Source of the DNA: Nioella aestuarii
GTDB lineage: Bacteria > Pseudomonadota > Alphaproteobacteria > Rhodobacterales > Rhodobacteraceae
Reading direction: 5' to 3'
Length of the DNA stretch: 64,000 nt
Assembly: GCF_050896395.1 (NCBI RefSeq)
Contig: NZ_JBPBBA010000011.1
Span: 27,700-91,699, forward strand
The position numbers were made by a program, and so were the translations under genes. The notes under the pieces are model-generated. The model did not search any database, had not been told where the DNA came from, and saw nothing but the letters and a program-made list of their open reading frames with translations. The stretch's first letter is position 1, and every line of letters starts with the position of its first letter. Below, in pieces: positions 40,019 through 48,806 of the stretch.

Positions 40019-41520
40019 TGAACATCTCCTTCTGGCTTCACCGCATGGCTCAGGTCAGCCCCGACCGTCCTGCGATGTATCTTGGAACAGATCTTGTAGA
40101 AGATTATGGCGGCTTCCACGCGAAAGCTGCTGCCGTGGCAGGCTGGCTGGCGGCGAACGGCATCGGCCCCGGTGACAGGGTGGCGCTGTTCATGAAGAAC
40201 GTGCCCGACTACCTGATCGTGCAATATGGCGCGTGGTACGCGGGCGCGGCGGTTGTGCCGATCAACGCCAAGCTGCACGGGCGAGAGGCCGCGTGGATTA
40301 TCGGCGATTCCGGCACCAGGCTGACCTTCGCCTCCCCCGGCATGGTCGAAGATTTGCGCGAGGCAGAGGCGACCGGTGAGATTGTCGATATCGGCACCGG
40401 GATGGATGCCATCTACGCTGCCGACCCGATCCCCCCGCAGGACCGCAGCCCGGACGATCTGGCCTGGCTCTTCTACACTTCCGGCACAACCGGGCGGCCA
40501 AAGGGGGTGATGATCACCCACCGGATGCTGATCTCCATGGCGCTGTGTTACGAGGTCGATGCCGATGCGGTCAGCCCCGACGACGCCGCGCTTTACGCCG
40601 CACCCCTTTCCCACGGGGCCGGGATCTACAACTTGATGCATGTGCGGGCCGGTACGCGCCACGTTTTCCCGCCGTCAGGCGGCTTTGATGAGGCCGAGAT
40701 TTTCGCGCTGGCCAAGCATCATGGGCGCATCCACATGTTCGCCGCCCCAACCATGGTCAAACGTATGACCGAGATCGCGAAAGCGACCGGCGAAAGCGGA
40801 GAAGGGTTGCGGACGGTCGTCTATGCGGGCGGGCCGATGTATGTCGCCGATATTGTCGAAGCTGTGGACCATTTCGGGCCGGTCTTCGTGCAGATCTATG
40901 GACAGGGCGAATGCCCGATGGGGATCACCGCGCTTTCCCGCCACGACGTGACCGACCGCAGCCATCCCCGGTGGCGGCAGCGCCTCGCCTCCGTCGGGCG
41001 CGCCCAATCGGCGGTCGAGGTGCGGATCGGCGACGCCGAGGGCAACCCGCTGCCGCCGGGCGAACATGGAGAAATCATGGTCAAGGGCGACACCGTCATG
41101 CCCGGCTATTGGCAAAACGAGGAGGCCACCGCCAAGACGCTGGTGAATGGCTGGCTGATGACCGGGGACATGGGCTTCATGGACGCCGATGGCTATGTCA
41201 CCATGCAGGACCGATCCAAGGACATGATCATCTCTGGCGGGTCCAACATCTACCCGCGCGAGGTGGAGGAAGTGCTGCTGATGCACGACTCCGTGTCAGA
41301 GGCTTCGGTCGTCGGCAAACCGCATCCCGAATGGGGCGAGGAGGTAGTGGCCTTCTATGTCGGTCAGGCGCGGCCGGAGGAACTCGATCAGCTCTGCCTT
41401 GAGAATATCGCCCGGTTCAAGCGGCCCAAACAGTATCGTCGGGTCAAGGCGCTGCCCAAGAACAATTACGGCAAGGTGCTGAAAACCGAACTGCGCAAAC
41501 TGCTGGAGAATGACAGATGA
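40018..41520 (+). CDS. AMP-dependent CoA ligase
   Basis: A 500-residue class I adenylate-forming enzyme. P-loop YTSGTTGRPKGVM, IYGQGECPMG (A5-like), DRSKDMIISGGSNIYPREVE (hinge), and the C-terminal LPKNNYGKVLKTELR with the catalytic Lys are complete. The sequence is nearest the medium-chain/aromatic acid ligases. It begins within the thiolase stop (TGATG) and overlaps the SDR (ATGA), giving a tight three-gene operon. Substrate not determined; a hydroxy- or aryl-acid would fit the neighbours. Confidence 0.92.
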   Translation: MNISFWLHRMAQVSPDRPAMYLGTDLVEDYGGFHAKAAAVAGWLAANGIGPGDRVALFMKNVPDYLIVQYGAWYAGAAVVPINAKLHGREAAWIIGDSGTRLTFASPGMVEDLREAEATGEIVDIGTGMDAIYAADPIPPQDRSPDDLAWLFYTSGTTGRPKGVMITHRMLISMALCYEVDADAVSPDDAALYAAPLSHGAGIYNLMHVRAGTRHVFPPSGGFDEAEIFALAKHHGRIHMFAAPTMVKRMTEIAKATGESGEGLRTVVYAGGPMYVADIVEAVDHFGPVFVQIYGQGECPMGITALSRHDVTDRSHPRWRQRLASVGRAQSAVEVRIGDAEGNPLPPGEHGEIMVKGDTVMPGYWQNEEATAKTLVNGWLMTGDMGFMDADGYVTMQDRSKDMIISGGSNIYPREVEEVLLMHDSVSEASVVGKPHPEWGEEVVAFYVGQARPEELDQLCLENIARFKRPKQYRRVKALPKNNYGKVLKTELRKLLENDR

Positions 41521-42320
41521 CGGATCTTTCGGGAAAAACGGCGCTAGTCACCGGATCGGTGCAGGGGATCGGCTTTGCGATTGCTGAGGCGCTGGCCGGA
41601 GCCGGTGCGCGCATCGCGCTGCATGGGATCGCCGATGAAGCGCAGATTGAGCAGGCAAGCGCGGCCCTGTCGGGCGCTGGCGCAAGTGAGGTCCGCTTCT
41701 TCCCCGGCGACCTGATGCAGCCCGAAGAGATTGATGCGCTGATGGCGGCGGTTGCCGATTGGGGCGGGGCCGATATCCTTGTGAACAACGCCGGTATCCA
41801 GCACCCTGCGCCGATTGCCGACATGCCACGCGCCAGCTGGAACGCGATTATTGCCGTGAACCTGTCGGCGGCCTTTCACACTATGCAACATGCCTTGCCG
41901 GTGATGGCCGATCGCGGCTTTGGACGGGTGGTGAACATCGCCTCGGTCCAGGGGCTGATCGGATCGGTGCACAAGGCGCCCTATGTGGCGGCCAAGCACG
42001 GGATCATTGGCCTCAGCAAGGTGGCAGCTTTGGAATATGCGACGGCGGGCAGCAAGGCTTCGGGCGGCGTGACGGTGAACTGCATCTGCCCCGGCTGGAC
42101 CGAAACCGCGCTGATCGCGCCGCAGATCGAGGCGCGTGCCCAGATCATCGGTGGCGACCGAGACGCGGCGATTGCCGATCTGCTGGCCGAAAAGCAGCCC
42201 ACCCGTCGCACCTCTGACCCGTCCGAGATTGGGCGGCTGGCGCTGTGGCTTTGTGATCCGATGGCCCACAACATGACTGGCACCGCCATTCCCGTGGACG
42301 GCGGCTGGACCGCGCAATAG
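41517..42320 (+). CDS. SDR dehydrogenase, 3-hydroxybutyrate dehydrogenase-like
   Basis: A 267-residue short-chain dehydrogenase. TGSVQGIGFAIAEAL (nucleotide site), NNAGIQH, the catalytic Ser in NIASVQG, and YVAAKHG (YxxxK) are present, and the sequence CPGWTETALIAPQIEARA is typical of D-3-hydroxybutyrate dehydrogenases. Within this operon it could oxidise a beta-hydroxy acid intermediate instead. Overlaps the ligase gene by four bases; a long imperfect hairpin follows. Confidence 0.87.
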   Translation: MTDLSGKTALVTGSVQGIGFAIAEALAGAGARIALHGIADEAQIEQASAALSGAGASEVRFFPGDLMQPEEIDALMAAVADWGGADILVNNAGIQHPAPIADMPRASWNAIIAVNLSAAFHTMQHALPVMADRGFGRVVNIASVQGLIGSVHKAPYVAAKHGIIGLSKVAALEYATAGSKASGGVTVNCICPGWTETALIAPQIEARAQIIGGDRDAAIADLLAEKQPTRRTSDPSEIGRLALWLCDPMAHNMTGTAIPVDGGWTAQ

Positions 42321-42360
42321 GGGTCTTTTCAAGAGTTTCTGCGACTGGCAGGTCACAGAA

Positions 42361-42397
42361 CCGGCATTCCGCAAGGGTCGCCCTTGCCGGGTGCCGG
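42361..42397 (+). other. Long imperfect hairpin after the thiolase operon
   Basis: CCGGCA ... CAAGGG pairs across a short loop with CCCTTG ... TGCCGG (42361-42397). It ends the thiolase operon before the S49 peptidase gene. There is no T run, so termination may be rho-dependent with this as a 3' protector. Confidence 0.5.
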
Positions 42398-42419
42398 GGG
42401 CGTGGCTAAATGGGCCTCT

Positions 42420-43220
42420 ATGAAACGCTTCATCCCATTTATGTCATCCGACCCGTTGGTCGCCGTCATCCGGCTGACCGGACCTATTGCCAGCGGCAGC
42501 CGGGCCGGGGTGCTGAACGACATGGCCATGGCACCTGTCATCGAAAAGGCCTTTGCCAAGGGCAAGCCCAAGGCGGTGGCATTGGTCATCAACTCACCTG
42601 GCGGCTCGCCTGCGCAATCCTCGTTGATTGCCGCCCGTATCCGGCGGCTGGCCGAGGAGAAGGAGCTGCCCGTTCATGCCTTTGTCGAGGATGTGGCGGC
42701 CTCGGGCGGTTACTGGCTGGCCTGTGCGGCCGATCACATCTGGCTTGATGACAGCTCTATCGCCGGCTCCATCGGGGTGATCTCTGCCAGCTTCGGCCTG
42801 CACGAATTCATCACCCGTCACGGCATCGAAAGACGCGTCCATACGGCGGGCAAGGACAAGTCCATGCTGGACCCGTTCCGGCCCGAGCGGGACGAAGATG
42901 TTGAACGGTTGAAAGGGCTTCAGGCGCAGATTCACGACAGCTTCATCGCCCATGTGAAAGCGCGAAGGGGCGACCGGTTGTCGGCGGACGCCGATATCTT
43001 CACCGGCGAATTCTGGGTAGGCCAGCGTGCCGTCGATCTTGGTCTGGCCGATGGCATCGCCCATCTGGTGCCCAAGATGAAAGAGCTTTACGGCGACAAG
43101 ACCCGTTTTGCCGTTCACGGCCCCAAGCGCGGGTTGTTTCAGCGCTTTGGCGCAAGCCTGACGGCAGAGGCCCTGGGCCAGGTTGAGGATCGCGCCACCT
43201 GGGCGCGGTACGGGCTCTGA
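42420..43220 (+). CDS. S49-family peptidase (SppA/SohB-like)
   Basis: A 266-residue serine protease related to signal-peptide peptidase. NSPGGSPAQSS, the nucleophile Ser in EDVAASGGYWLA and the downstream Lys in SAGIA-like ISASFG/RRVHTAGKDKS region follow the S49 plan (Ser-Lys dyad). No clear membrane anchor is seen at the N-terminus, so it may be cytoplasmic or membrane-associated; the family degrades leftover signal peptides. ATG 42420 was chosen over 42384. It is followed directly by a small zinc-ribbon gene. Confidence 0.87.
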   Translation: MKRFIPFMSSDPLVAVIRLTGPIASGSRAGVLNDMAMAPVIEKAFAKGKPKAVALVINSPGGSPAQSSLIAARIRRLAEEKELPVHAFVEDVAASGGYWLACAADHIWLDDSSIAGSIGVISASFGLHEFITRHGIERRVHTAGKDKSMLDPFRPERDEDVERLKGLQAQIHDSFIAHVKARRGDRLSADADIFTGEFWVGQRAVDLGLADGIAHLVPKMKELYGDKTRFAVHGPKRGLFQRFGASLTAEALGQVEDRATWARYGL

Positions 43221-43221
43221 C

Positions 43222-43425
43222 ATGCTGGTCAAGATTGCAACTTTCTTTCTCATAGGCATGGCGGTTCTGGCCATGTTCGGACGGCTGCGTTGGCCTGGCG
43301 GGGCGCGGCGCGTTTCGGGGCGCCGCAAAAGCGGCAGCCTGCCACGACCCCGCACCTGCCGCACCTGCGGGCAGATCAACGTGACTGGCGGGGCGTGCCG
43401 CAATTGCAACGAGGGGCGCAGCTAA
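43222..43425 (+). CDS. Small membrane-anchored protein with a CxxC pair motif
   Basis: A 67-residue protein: a hydrophobic N-terminus (VKIATFFLIGMAVLAMFG), a basic linker (RRVSGRRKSGSLPRPR), and CRTCGQINVTGGACRNC, two CxxC pairs nine residues apart that could hold zinc. It lies one base after the peptidase stop and its own stop abuts the GTG start of the antiporter, so the three are translationally linked. Function is unknown. Confidence 0.7.
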   Translation: MLVKIATFFLIGMAVLAMFGRLRWPGGARRVSGRRKSGSLPRPRTCRTCGQINVTGGACRNCNEGRS

Positions 43426-44391
43426 GTGCTGATTACCGAATTCCTTCTGGCGGGACTTGGCCTGGTGATCCTCCTTCTCGCGGGGGACACGCTGGTCAGG
43501 GGTGCGGTGAACCTGAGCCTTCGTCTGGGCATCCCGGCGCTGATTGTCAGCTTGACCATCGTGGCCTTCGGAACCTCGGCACCCGAGCTCTTGATCTCGA
43601 TCAGCGCCATTCTGGATGACGTGCCCGGGCTGGCGCTGGGCAATGTGGTGGGGTCCAACACGGCCAATGTGCTGATGGTGCTCGGTATCCCCGCACTGCT
43701 GTCCGGGCTCGACACCAGCAATTGCGACACGCGACGCAACTTCGTGATCATGATCGTTGCGACGCTGGCTTTCATTGCGCTGGCTTTTGCCGGGCCGTTT
43801 ATCTGGTGGCACGGCCTGATCCTGCTCGCCGGGCTCGCAGTGATGCTGGGCGAAGCTGCCTGGAGCGCGCGTCGCCACAAACGCGACAGTGCAGCCGCCG
43901 CAGCGCTGGAAGAGCTGGAGGATGTAGAGGGCGCCGACCCCGACATGCCCTGGTGGCAGATCTTCGTGTTCCTGCTGCTCGGCCTGATCGGCCTGCCTTT
44001 GGGCGCCGATCTGCTGGTGGACAGTTCCGTGGTGATCGCACGCGCCTTTGGGGTCAGTGAAACCGCAATTGGTCTGACGCTTGTCGCCGTCGGCACCTCG
44101 CTGCCGGAACTGGCCACGACGGTGATGGCCGCCCTGCGCCGCCATGCCGAGGTGGCGCTAGGCAATGTGATCGGCTCGAACATCTTTAACCTTCTGGGCA
44201 TCATCGGCGTTGCGTCGCTTGTCGGGCCCATTCCGGTTGACCCCGAAATCCTGCACTTCGATCTGTGGATAATGCTTGCCGCGTCGCTGCTGCTGATCCC
44301 CTTTGTCTATCACCGTTGGGTTTTCGGACGCATTACGGGGCTGGTCTTCAGCGCGCTTTACATCCTCTATGTGGCCAGCGTTCTGAGCTAA
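43426..44391 (+). CDS. Calcium/sodium antiporter (YrbG/CaCA family)
   Basis: A 321-residue integral membrane exchanger with two homologous halves. Each half carries the alpha-repeat signature: GTSAPELLISISAI with GNVVGSNTANVL, and GTSLPELATTVMAAL with GNVIGSNIFNLLG, and roughly ten transmembrane segments in all. An acidic cytoplasmic loop (ELEDVEGADPDM) joins the halves. The start is GTG 43426, directly after the previous stop codon. Ion specificity cannot be read from sequence. Confidence 0.92.
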   Translation: MLITEFLLAGLGLVILLLAGDTLVRGAVNLSLRLGIPALIVSLTIVAFGTSAPELLISISAILDDVPGLALGNVVGSNTANVLMVLGIPALLSGLDTSNCDTRRNFVIMIVATLAFIALAFAGPFIWWHGLILLAGLAVMLGEAAWSARRHKRDSAAAAALEELEDVEGADPDMPWWQIFVFLLLGLIGLPLGADLLVDSSVVIARAFGVSETAIGLTLVAVGTSLPELATTVMAALRRHAEVALGNVIGSNIFNLLGIIGVASLVGPIPVDPEILHFDLWIMLAASLLLIPFVYHRWVFGRITGLVFSALYILYVASVLS

Positions 44392-44404
44392 GCGGAGATT
44401 GGCC

Positions 44405-45181
44405 ATGACGGCACTTGTTACAGGTGGGGCGAAACGGCTTGGCCGGGCCATGGCGCTTGCTTTGGCAGAGGCAGGCCATGACGTGGCGATCCACTATGCC
44501 GGGTCCACCGATGAGGCCGAGACCACCGTTGCGGACATCCGTGCGCTTGGCCGCCGGGCGGTGGCCTTGCAGGCTGATCTGCTGAACGAGGACCAGACTC
44601 AGGCGCTGTTTCCTCGTGTGGTTGAGGCACTCGGCCAGCCGGTGACAGTGCTGGTTAACAATGCGTCGGTCTTTGAATACGACAACATTCAGTCGATGAC
44701 CCGCACCAGTTGGGACCGTCATATTGAATCGAACCTGCGCGCACCGATGGTTCTGACGCAGGCACTGGCTGCCCAGATGCCCCCAGCAGAGCCTGACGAG
44801 AACGGTGAACCACAAGCGCGGGGGCTGGTGGTCAACATGGTCGACCAGCGGGTGCAGAAGCTGACGCCCGAATTCATGAGCTACACAATCGCCAAGATGG
44901 GGCTGTGGGCCTTTACCCGCACTGCCGCGCAGGCACTGGCCCCGAATGTGCGGGTCAATGCGATCGGACCTGGTCCCACCATGCAGGGCGCGCGCCAGTC
45001 CGACAGCCATTTTGCACGTCAGCGCAAGGCAACGGTTCTGAGCCGTGGTGCGGATGCAGAGGGCATTGTTCAGGCGCTGCTTTATTTCCTTCACGCGCGC
45101 AGCGTGACGGGGCAGCTAATCTGTGTCGATGGCGGCCAGCACCTGGCCTGGCAAACCCCCGATATCCTGGGCGTTGAATAG
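44405..45181 (+). CDS. SDR family oxidoreductase, pteridine reductase/FolM-like
   Basis: A 258-residue short-chain dehydrogenase. TGGAKRLGRAMALALAEAG replaces the usual TGxxxGIG with the RLG variant of pteridine reductases; NNASVFEYDN and YTIAKMG (YxxxK) follow, with Asp in MVDQRV where most SDRs have the catalytic Ser, also a PTR1/FolM trait. It may reduce dihydromonapterin or dihydrofolate. ATG 44405 has GGAG seven bases upstream; it is 13 bases after the antiporter stop. Confidence 0.82.
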   Translation: MTALVTGGAKRLGRAMALALAEAGHDVAIHYAGSTDEAETTVADIRALGRRAVALQADLLNEDQTQALFPRVVEALGQPVTVLVNNASVFEYDNIQSMTRTSWDRHIESNLRAPMVLTQALAAQMPPAEPDENGEPQARGLVVNMVDQRVQKLTPEFMSYTIAKMGLWAFTRTAAQALAPNVRVNAIGPGPTMQGARQSDSHFARQRKATVLSRGADAEGIVQALLYFLHARSVTGQLICVDGGQHLAWQTPDILGVE

Positions 45182-45324
45182 GCCCGCACCCGTCTTTTTC
45201 GGCAGGTCGCCAGCAGTTTTCCACCGTTAGCCCTATGGTAACAGGCGCGTGACGCTTCTATGACATGGTTCCTTACCTGTCCTGTGGAAAGAAAAATATC
45301 TTTTGTTTTCAGTGCCCTAAAGTA

Positions 45325-45343
45325 TTGCCTAAAAATTAGGCAA
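45325..45343. promoter_or_regulatory. 19-base perfect palindrome upstream of uvrC
   Basis: TTGCCTAA (45325-45332), AAA, TTAGGCAA (45336-45343). An operator-like dimeric site centred 158 bases before the uvrC start. It does not match the alphaproteobacterial LexA box (GTTC-N7-GTTC). Confidence 0.5.
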
Positions 45344-45403
45344 AACGATGAACCCTGCCAAATACAAGGAAAAATCGCCGATCCCAACATTTTATCCCTA
45401 AGG

Positions 45404-45412
45404 TTATCCACA
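45404..45412 (+). promoter_or_regulatory. Perfect DnaA box
   Basis: TTATCCACA matches the strongest DnaA box consensus exactly. It lies 80 bases before uvrC in an AT-rich stretch and is followed by a weaker inverted copy at 45418-45426. Confidence 0.5.
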
Positions 45413-45491
45413 GAAACCGTGGACAAGGTTTTTCTTGAACCCGCCGGCTGATCGTTGCAGCCGGCAATGGAATCGCTTCAACTGGATCACG

Positions 45492-47360
45492 ATGTCTGAA
45501 ACGCCGCCCGATACGCCGCTGACCGGCCACGATCTGATCGCCTCGTACCTGAAGTTGCTTGACGGCTCTCCGGGTGTTTATCGAATGCTCGATGCGCAGT
45601 CGCGGGTGCTTTACGTGGGTAAGGCGCGCAATCTCAAAAAGCGTGTCGCGAACTATGCCAAGCCCACAGGTCATAGCGCGCGGATCGCCCGGATGATCCG
45701 CGAAACGACCGAGATGATGTTCCTGACCACGCGCACCGAGACCGAGGCGCTTCTTCTGGAACAGAACCTGATCAAGCAGCTGAAACCGCGCTACAACGTG
45801 CTGCTACGCGACGACAAGAGCTTCCCCAACATCCTCGTCTCGGCCGCGCATCGGTTCCCCCAGATCAAAAAACATCGCGGCGCGAAGAAGGAAAAGGGCA
45901 ACTATTATGGCCCCTTCGCCAGCGCTGACGCGGTCAACCGGACACTCAATCAGCTGCAAAAGGTGTTCCTGTTGCGGAACTGCTCTGACGCGACCTTTGA
46001 CAGCCGCACACGGCCCTGTCTGCTGTACCAGATCAAGCGATGCAGCGGCCCTTGCGTTGGTCTGATCTCGGAAGAGGATTATGCGCAGTCCGTGAAGGAT
46101 GCTGAACGGTTCCTGTCGGGCAATGGCGGCCATATCCAGGAAGCACTGGCGCGTGACATGCAGGCCGCCTCTGACGCGATGGAATTCGAACGCGCCGCTG
46201 CGTTGCGTGATCGCATCCGGGCGCTGACCGTGGTGCAGGGCGTGCAAGGCATCAACCCGCGCGGCGTGGCCGAGGCCGATGTCGTGGCACTGCATATGGA
46301 AGGCGGGCAAGCCTGCGTGCAGGTGTTTTTTATCCGCGCCAACCAGAACTGGGGCAACCGCGATTTCTACCCGCGTACCGGCTCGGGCGCGGAAGAGGCC
46401 GAGGTGCTGGAGGCGTTCCTCGGCCAGTTCTATGACGAGAAAGACCCGCCCCGACAGATCCTGTTGAGTCATCCGATCGAGAACGCCGACTTGATGGCTC
46501 AGGCGCTGTCCGACAAACGCGGCCGCAAGGTGGAACTGTTGGTGCCCCTGCGTGGGGAAAAGGCTGAGCTGGTCTCATTCGCGGCAAGGAACGCCCGCGA
46601 AAGCCTCGCCCGCAAGATGAGCGAGGCCGCCACTCAAGGCAGGTTGCTGGATGGATTGGCAGAGGCCTTCGGCTTGGAAAAACCGCCCGAGCGGATCGAA
46701 GTCTACGACAACTCCCACATCCAGGGCACCAACGCCGTTGGCGGTATGATCGTGGCCGGTCGCGAAGGTTTTCTGAAAAGCCAGTATCGCAAGTACAACA
46801 TCAAAGACGAAAGCCTGACACCCGGCGACGATTTCGGCATGATGAAAGAAGTGCTGAACCGCCGCTTCAAGCGATTGCTGAAGGAAGATCCTGACCGCGA
46901 AAGCGACGCATGGCCCGATCTTCTGCTGATCGACGGTGGTGCGGGCCAGGTCAGCGCGGTTGCAGAAATCCTTGCGGATCTGGGAATTGACGACGTGCCC
47001 TTTATTGGCGTCGCCAAGGGGATTGACCGCGATGCGGGCAAAGAGGAATTCCACCGCATGGGCAAACCCGCCTTTGCCCTGAAACGCAATGACCCGGTGC
47101 TCTATTTCGTGCAGCGCCTGCGGGACGAGGCGCACCGCTTTGCCATCGGTACTCACCGCGCCAAACGCGCCAAGGCCGTGGGGGCGACGCCGCTTGACGA
47201 CGTGCCCGGCGTCGGCGCCACCCGAAAACGCGCGCTTCTGGCCCATTTTGGCAGCGCCAAGGCCGTGGGTCGTGCGGATCTAGCCGACCTGAAGGCAGTC
47301 GACGGGATCTCGGATGCGCTGGCGGAAACGATCTACGACTTCTTCCATGAAAAGGGGTGA
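45492..47360 (+). CDS. uvrC: UvrABC excinuclease subunit C
   Basis: A 622-residue nuclease making both incisions in nucleotide excision repair. GIY-YIG domain: GVYRMLDAQSRVLYVGKARN with LKKRVANYA; UVR/UvrB-binding helix: DAMEFERAAALRDRIRAL; RNase H-like C-terminal endonuclease: RIEVYDNSHIQGT, LLIDGGAGQ, FIGVAKG; final tandem helix-hairpin-helix: LDDVPGVGATRKRALLAHFG. Length is normal. The ATG at 45492 was chosen over 45435, which adds an atypical leader. The Cys cluster NCSDATFDSRTRPCLLYQIK is the usual UvrC iron-sulfur/zinc region. Confidence 0.96.
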   Translation: MSETPPDTPLTGHDLIASYLKLLDGSPGVYRMLDAQSRVLYVGKARNLKKRVANYAKPTGHSARIARMIRETTEMMFLTTRTETEALLLEQNLIKQLKPRYNVLLRDDKSFPNILVSAAHRFPQIKKHRGAKKEKGNYYGPFASADAVNRTLNQLQKVFLLRNCSDATFDSRTRPCLLYQIKRCSGPCVGLISEEDYAQSVKDAERFLSGNGGHIQEALARDMQAASDAMEFERAAALRDRIRALTVVQGVQGINPRGVAEADVVALHMEGGQACVQVFFIRANQNWGNRDFYPRTGSGAEEAEVLEAFLGQFYDEKDPPRQILLSHPIENADLMAQALSDKRGRKVELLVPLRGEKAELVSFAARNARESLARKMSEAATQGRLLDGLAEAFGLEKPPERIEVYDNSHIQGTNAVGGMIVAGREGFLKSQYRKYNIKDESLTPGDDFGMMKEVLNRRFKRLLKEDPDRESDAWPDLLLIDGGAGQVSAVAEILADLGIDDVPFIGVAKGIDRDAGKEEFHRMGKPAFALKRNDPVLYFVQRLRDEAHRFAIGTHRAKRAKAVGATPLDDVPGVGATRKRALLAHFGSAKAVGRADLADLKAVDGISDALAETIYDFFHEKG

Positions 47361-47436
47361 TCACTGTGGTGCAAATTCCCACGGTGCAGTGCTGCCGGGG
47401 CTGGTCCAGCCCCCGCAACCGCGCTAATGCTTGCCC

Positions 47437-48108
47437 ATGAGATGGACCCTGCCAAATATCCTGACTGTTGCGCGGCTTGCCGCAGCCCCCGGCGTTGCGA
47501 TCATCTTCCTGATCCTGCCGCGCCCCTACGCCGATTGGGTGGCGCTGATCCTCTTCGTGACGGCGGCCCTGACCGATTGGCTCGACGGGTATCTGGCGCG
47601 GCTCTGGAAACAGCACAGCCGCTTCGGCGCGATGCTCGACCCGATTGCCGACAAAGCGATGGTGGTCATCGCGTTGGCCACCCTGATGGGGCTTTTCGGC
47701 TTCCAGACGCTGCTGATCCTGCCGGTCGCCGCGATCCTGTTCAGAGAGGTGTTCGTTTCCGGCCTGCGGGAGTTTTTGGGCAACAAGGCGGGAACGCTGC
47801 AGGTTACGAAGCTGGCCAAATGGAAGACAACCGTTCAGATGATCGCCATCGCGGTGCTGTTTTCCTATGGCATCTTTGAACACCATTTCGGCATGAACGT
47901 GATCGGCATGTCGCCCGAAATTGTTGCGCAGATATTCGCCGGAGAAGTTGAGGACGAGTTTCACCTCGTCGCGCTCAGTCAGTGGGCCAACCGGGCTTAT
48001 TTCGGGGGCATAATCCTTCTTTGGCTGGCTGCCGGTCTGACCGTGGTGACGGGGGTGGACTATCTCGCCAAGGCAATGCCGCATCTAAGGGAGGAGCCCC
48101 ATGATTGA
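47437..48108 (+). CDS. pgsA: CDP-diacylglycerol--glycerol-3-phosphate 3-phosphatidyltransferase
   Basis: A 223-residue inner-membrane enzyme making phosphatidylglycerophosphate. The CDP-alcohol phosphotransferase motif DWLDGYLAR ... GAMLDPIADK carries the four metal-binding aspartates, and there are about five hydrophobic segments. The C-terminal half has an insertion (EHHFGMNVIGMSPEIV) longer than in E. coli. ATG 47437 is chosen over a TTG at 47431. Its end overlaps moaD by eight bases, an arrangement common in Rhodobacterales. Confidence 0.94.
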   Translation: MRWTLPNILTVARLAAAPGVAIIFLILPRPYADWVALILFVTAALTDWLDGYLARLWKQHSRFGAMLDPIADKAMVVIALATLMGLFGFQTLLILPVAAILFREVFVSGLREFLGNKAGTLQVTKLAKWKTTVQMIAIAVLFSYGIFEHHFGMNVIGMSPEIVAQIFAGEVEDEFHLVALSQWANRAYFGGIILLWLAAGLTVVTGVDYLAKAMPHLREEPHD

Positions 48109-48349
48109 GCTGCGCTATTTCGCCTGGCTGCGCGAGCGCGTGGGCACTGGCCATGAGAGCCTTGAAACCGCGGCAACCACAGTGGCCGAACTGATCGAGG
48201 AATTGAAGGCGCGGGACGAGGGCTATGCCTTAGCCTTTTCCGACCTCAAGGCAATTCGTGCCGCCGTGGATCAGGAACTGGTGGATTTGGGTGCGCCGAT
48301 TGCGGGTGCGAAGGAAGTGGCCTTCTTTCCGCCGATGACAGGGGGCTGA
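48101..48349 (+). CDS. moaD: Molybdopterin synthase small subunit
   Basis: An 82-residue ubiquitin-like sulfur carrier that donates sulfur to precursor Z during molybdopterin synthesis. The C-terminus AFFPPMTGG ends in the essential Gly-Gly that is thiocarboxylated. ELRYFAWLRERVG at the start is the beta-grasp entry. It overlaps pgsA and is followed one base later by moaE, its partner subunit. Confidence 0.95.
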   Translation: MIELRYFAWLRERVGTGHESLETAATTVAELIEELKARDEGYALAFSDLKAIRAAVDQELVDLGAPIAGAKEVAFFPPMTGG

Positions 48350-48350
48350 A

Positions 48351-48806
48351 ATGCCCGAGATTGTCGTTCAGGCCGAGACATTTGATATGGGCGAGATGCT
48401 CAACCGGTTTGCAGCCCGACAGGACAATGCGGGCGCGGTGGTCAGCTTTTCCGGCATCGTGCGCGACGTGGCGACCGGCGATCTCGATGCGATGGAGATC
48501 GAGCACTACCCAGGCATGACCGAAAAGGCGCTGTCAAAGATCGCACAGGAGGCGATGGACCGCTGGTCGCTTACCGATGCCTTCATCCTGCATCGCTTCG
48601 GCCGAATGGGGCAGGGTGAAACGATCATGATGGTCGCCACTGCGTCGCGCCACCGGGCCGATGCTTTCGCGGCGGCAGAGTTTCTGATGGATTACCTGAA
48701 ATCCCGCGCCCCGTTCTGGAAGAAAGAAGTCACGCCCGACGGTGCGGCATGGGTTGCGGCCCGCGACGAGGACGAGGACGCCCTCGCGCGCTGGCAGAAG
48801 CCGTAA
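48351..48806 (+). CDS. moaE: Molybdopterin synthase large subunit
   Basis: A 151-residue catalytic subunit of molybdopterin synthase, forming a heterotetramer with MoaD. GAVVSFSGIVRD, ALDAMEIEHYPGM, HRFGRMGQGE, ASRHRADAFAAAEFLMDYLK and the catalytic lysines in PFWKKEVTPDG are present. Full length. It ends the pgsA-moaD-moaE unit and is followed by a 390-base gap. Confidence 0.96.
   Translation: MPEIVVQAETFDMGEMLNRFAARQDNAGAVVSFSGIVRDVATGDLDAMEIEHYPGMTEKALSKIAQEAMDRWSLTDAFILHRFGRMGQGETIMMVATASRHRADAFAAAEFLMDYLKSRAPFWKKEVTPDGAAWVAARDEDEDALARWQKP

Larger units (their letters stand above)
45182..45491. other. 310-base AT-rich intergenic region with DnaA-box-like sites and a palindrome
   Basis: This gap between the FolM-like SDR and uvrC is much richer in A+T than its surroundings (especially 45285-45435). 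It holds one perfect DnaA box (45404-45412), four sites with two mismatches (45217-45225, 45283-45291, 45392-45400, 45418-45426) and a 19-base palindrome at 45325-45343. No open frame of note. It could be an unusual uvrC promoter or a DnaA-binding locus. Confidence 0.55.

Noticed and set aside
45325..45343. LexA/SOS box for uvrC
   Set aside because: The palindrome does not match the alphaproteobacterial direct-repeat LexA site, so SOS control was not called.
45182..45491. Chromosomal replication origin
   Set aside because: DnaA boxes and AT richness are suggestive, but no typical origin neighbour genes are present and skew cannot be measured here; kept only as a finding.
47002..48084. 360-codon antisense frame across uvrC and pgsA
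   Set aside because: Antisense to two well-supported genes; no recognisable motif.
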